From NCBI GenBank assembly GCA_003485015.1, contig DNCN01000119.1, forward strand, positions 1 to 6,707: a stretch of DNA of 6,707 bases, in the 5' to 3' direction. The notes beneath the pieces were generated by a model. That model had not been told where the DNA came from, searched no databases, and saw only the letters and a program-made list of their open reading frames with translations. Both the position numbers and the translations under genes were made by a program. The stretch is from a bacterium (GTDB taxonomy: Bacteria > UBA9089). Shown here piece by piece: positions 5,349 through 6,707 of the stretch (within the stretch, counting starts at the first letter, position 1; the number at the start of each line of letters is the position of its first letter).

Positions 5349-6566
5349 ATGTCTAAAATCGAACGGATTGCTCTCGCTTATTCTGGAGGGCTCGATACCT
5401 CAGTGATTATCCGGTGGCTTAAGGAAAACTACCAGGCTGAGGTCATTGCCATGATTGCTGACCTTGGTCAAGAAGAAGACTGGTCTCAGCTTGAGTCGCG
5501 GGCATATAAGACTGGCGCAAGTAAGGTATACGTGGAGGATTTAAGGGAAGAATTTGTCTGTGACTTTATCTACCCCGCCTTGAAGGCTAATGCCCTCTAT
5601 GAGTCTAAGTATCTTCTCGGTACAGCTTTGGCTAGGCCTTTGATCGCCAAACGATTGGTTGAGATAGCTTGGGAGAATGATGCTAGTGCCTTGGCCCATG
5701 GTGCTACAGGCAAAGGCAACGATCAGGTCAGGTTTGAACTCACCTTCAAGGTCCTGGCGCCAGAGCTCAAGATAGTTGCCCCTTGGCGAGAGTGGAATTT
5801 AAGATCTCGACAAGACGAGATTGCCTATGCCAAAGAGCATGGTATTGAGATTGGCTTGAGTGAAGAGAAGCCATATTCGATCGATCAGAATCTTTGGCAC
5901 ACAAGTTATGAAGGGGGCATCTTGGAAGATCCTACTGCCTCTCCGGACGAAAATATGTTCCTTATGAGTGTTTCGCCCGAGAAGGCACCAGATGAACCGA
6001 GTTGTGTGGAGATCTCCCTTGAAGAAGGTATCCCCAAAAAGGTCAACGATGAAGAGCTCTCTCCGGTTGAGTTAATAAGACACCTCAACCTAATTGCGGG
6101 CAGAAACGGTATTGGTCGAGTAGATCTGGTTGAGAATAGACTTGTGGGGATGAAGTCACGAGGGGTATATGAAACGCCAGGGGGAACACTCCTCTATCTT
6201 GCTCATAAAGAACTTGAGTCTCTAACCCTAGATCGAGAGACCCTTCACTACAAAGAGCTTATTTCACCGAAGTATGCCGAATTGATCTATAATGGACTCT
6301 GGTATTCGCCGCTACGCCTGGCCTTCGATGCCTTTGTAGATGTGACCCAAAAGAAGGTGACAGGGTCTGTCCGTCTGAAACTGTATAAAGGAAACTGTAT
6401 CATTGTTGGTCGAAACTCCCCCTATTCACTTTATAGGCAGGATCTAGCTACCTTTGAAGAGGATCGGGTTTATGATCAGAAGGATGCTCAAGGCTTCATC
6501 AACCTCTTTGGGCTCCCATTGAGTGTCCTGGGAAGAAGAGAAAGATTGGAGGCAAAAGACTTATGA
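5349..6566 (+). CDS. argG: Argininosuccinate synthase
   Basis: ArgG condenses citrulline and aspartate, with ATP cleaved to AMP and pyrophosphate, giving argininosuccinate in arginine synthesis. The N-terminal PP-loop motif is ALAYSGGLDTS (8-18). GATGKGNDQVRFEL starts at residue 118, NLWHTSYEGGILEDP forms part of the citrulline/aspartate side, and IAGRNGIGRVDLVENRLVGMKSRGVYETPGG is a family signature. Length (405 aa) is normal and the gene is intact. The ATG directly precedes the conserved N-terminus; AAGGGG (5332-5337) is eleven bases upstream, somewhat far. No clear + strand promoter is visible between the tRNA and argG, so expression may come from read-through of coaBC or a weak site. The usual partner argH is not adjacent; instead a gene for an exported protein overlaps the argG stop. 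Confidence 0.96.
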   Translation: MSKIERIALAYSGGLDTSVIIRWLKENYQAEVIAMIADLGQEEDWSQLESRAYKTGASKVYVEDLREEFVCDFIYPALKANALYESKYLLGTALARPLIAKRLVEIAWENDASALAHGATGKGNDQVRFELTFKVLAPELKIVAPWREWNLRSRQDEIAYAKEHGIEIGLSEEKPYSIDQNLWHTSYEGGILEDPTASPDENMFLMSVSPEKAPDEPSCVEISLEEGIPKKVNDEELSPVELIRHLNLIAGRNGIGRVDLVENRLVGMKSRGVYETPGGTLLYLAHKELESLTLDRETLHYKELISPKYAELIYNGLWYSPLRLAFDAFVDVTQKKVTGSVRLKLYKGNCIIVGRNSPYSLYRQDLATFEEDRVYDQKDAQGFINLFGLPLSVLGRRERLEAKDL

Positions 6567-6707
6567 AAAGAAGAATGATTGTTCTTTTAGCATTACTTTT
6601 AATTGGATTACCAGGAGTTTCAGATTCGGGCGTCCGGGAGTACGATTATCAGGCCAATCAACGTGCCCAGGTAGAATACGACCGGGCCAGAGATTTTATG
6701 GCCAAGG
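6563..6707 (+). CDS. Exported protein of unknown function, N-terminal part (runs off the window)
   Basis: An ATG overlaps the argG stop in an ATGA arrangement, and GGAGG (6548-6552) is ten bases upstream, a good ribosome binding site. The 48 visible codons start with MKRR, then a hydrophobic stretch of about 14 residues (MIVLLALLLIGLPG), then GVSDS, the layout of a Sec signal peptide with possible cleavage near VS/DS. No cysteine is present, so it is not a lipoprotein. The following part (VREYDYQANQ, then AQVEYDRARDFMAK) is charged, tyrosine-rich and probably helical. I do not recognise the family. Translational coupling to argG suggests cotranscription, but not necessarily a shared function. 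Confidence 0.75.
   Translation, partial: MKRRMIVLLALLLIGLPGVSDSGVREYDYQANQRAQVEYDRARDFMAK

Noticed and set aside
1..6707. A previously undescribed multi-gene system, CRISPR array, riboswitch or insertion sequence
   Set aside because: All complete genes belong to known families with housekeeping roles; I found no arrayed repeats, transposase or riboswitch-like leader.

Overview
This is a dense bacterial stretch with almost every gene on the + strand. It reads as chromosomal housekeeping DNA of moderate GC content. The order yicC/yloC - remA (DUF370) - gmk - coaBC is the conserved cluster known from Bacillus and many other Gram-positive and deep-branching Gram-negative lineages. RemA excludes typical Gammaproteobacteria. 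Together with the unusual BioD Walker-A-downstream motif (KWVETG) and the frequent GTG/TTG starts, this suggests an uncultured or deep-branching phylum, but the sequence does not let me name it with confidence.

Layout: (1) Bases 1-125 are an AT-rich leader with a plausible sigma-70 promoter (TTGCAA-17-TATTAT), a perfect 14-bp palindrome touching its -35 box and a tandem heptamer over its -10 box. (2) Bases 126-2143 hold bioD and bioA, overlapping by 13 bases; they carry out two consecutive late steps of biotin synthesis. (3) Bases 2165-3955 hold yicC, remA and gmk, packed closely. They are driven by a full-consensus promoter (TTGACA-18-TATAAT) that lies across the bioA stop codon and whose expected start site is the yicC ATG itself, so the mRNA should be leaderless. 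(4) Bases 4003-5262 hold coaBC, the bifunctional coenzyme A enzyme. The rpoZ gene often found between gmk and coaBC is absent. (5) Bases 5198-5273 on the minus strand hold a complete tRNA-Ala(CGC) with encoded CCA. Its own promoter is TTGACT-17-TATAAT. It overlaps the 3' end of coaBC head-on by 65 bases, so the last 20 or so CoaBC residues and its stop codon are read from the antisense strand of the tRNA. (6) Bases 5349-6566 hold argG. (7) From base 6563 an exported protein of unknown function begins, overlapping argG by 4 bases and running off the window.

The genes serve biotin, guanine nucleotide, coenzyme A and arginine synthesis plus RNA turnover and DNA binding. I see no mobile element, CRISPR array, phage gene, toxin-antitoxin or defence system. 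The observations most worth a second look are the coaBC/tRNA antisense overlap and the leaderless consensus promoter of yicC; neither amounts to a new multi-gene system.
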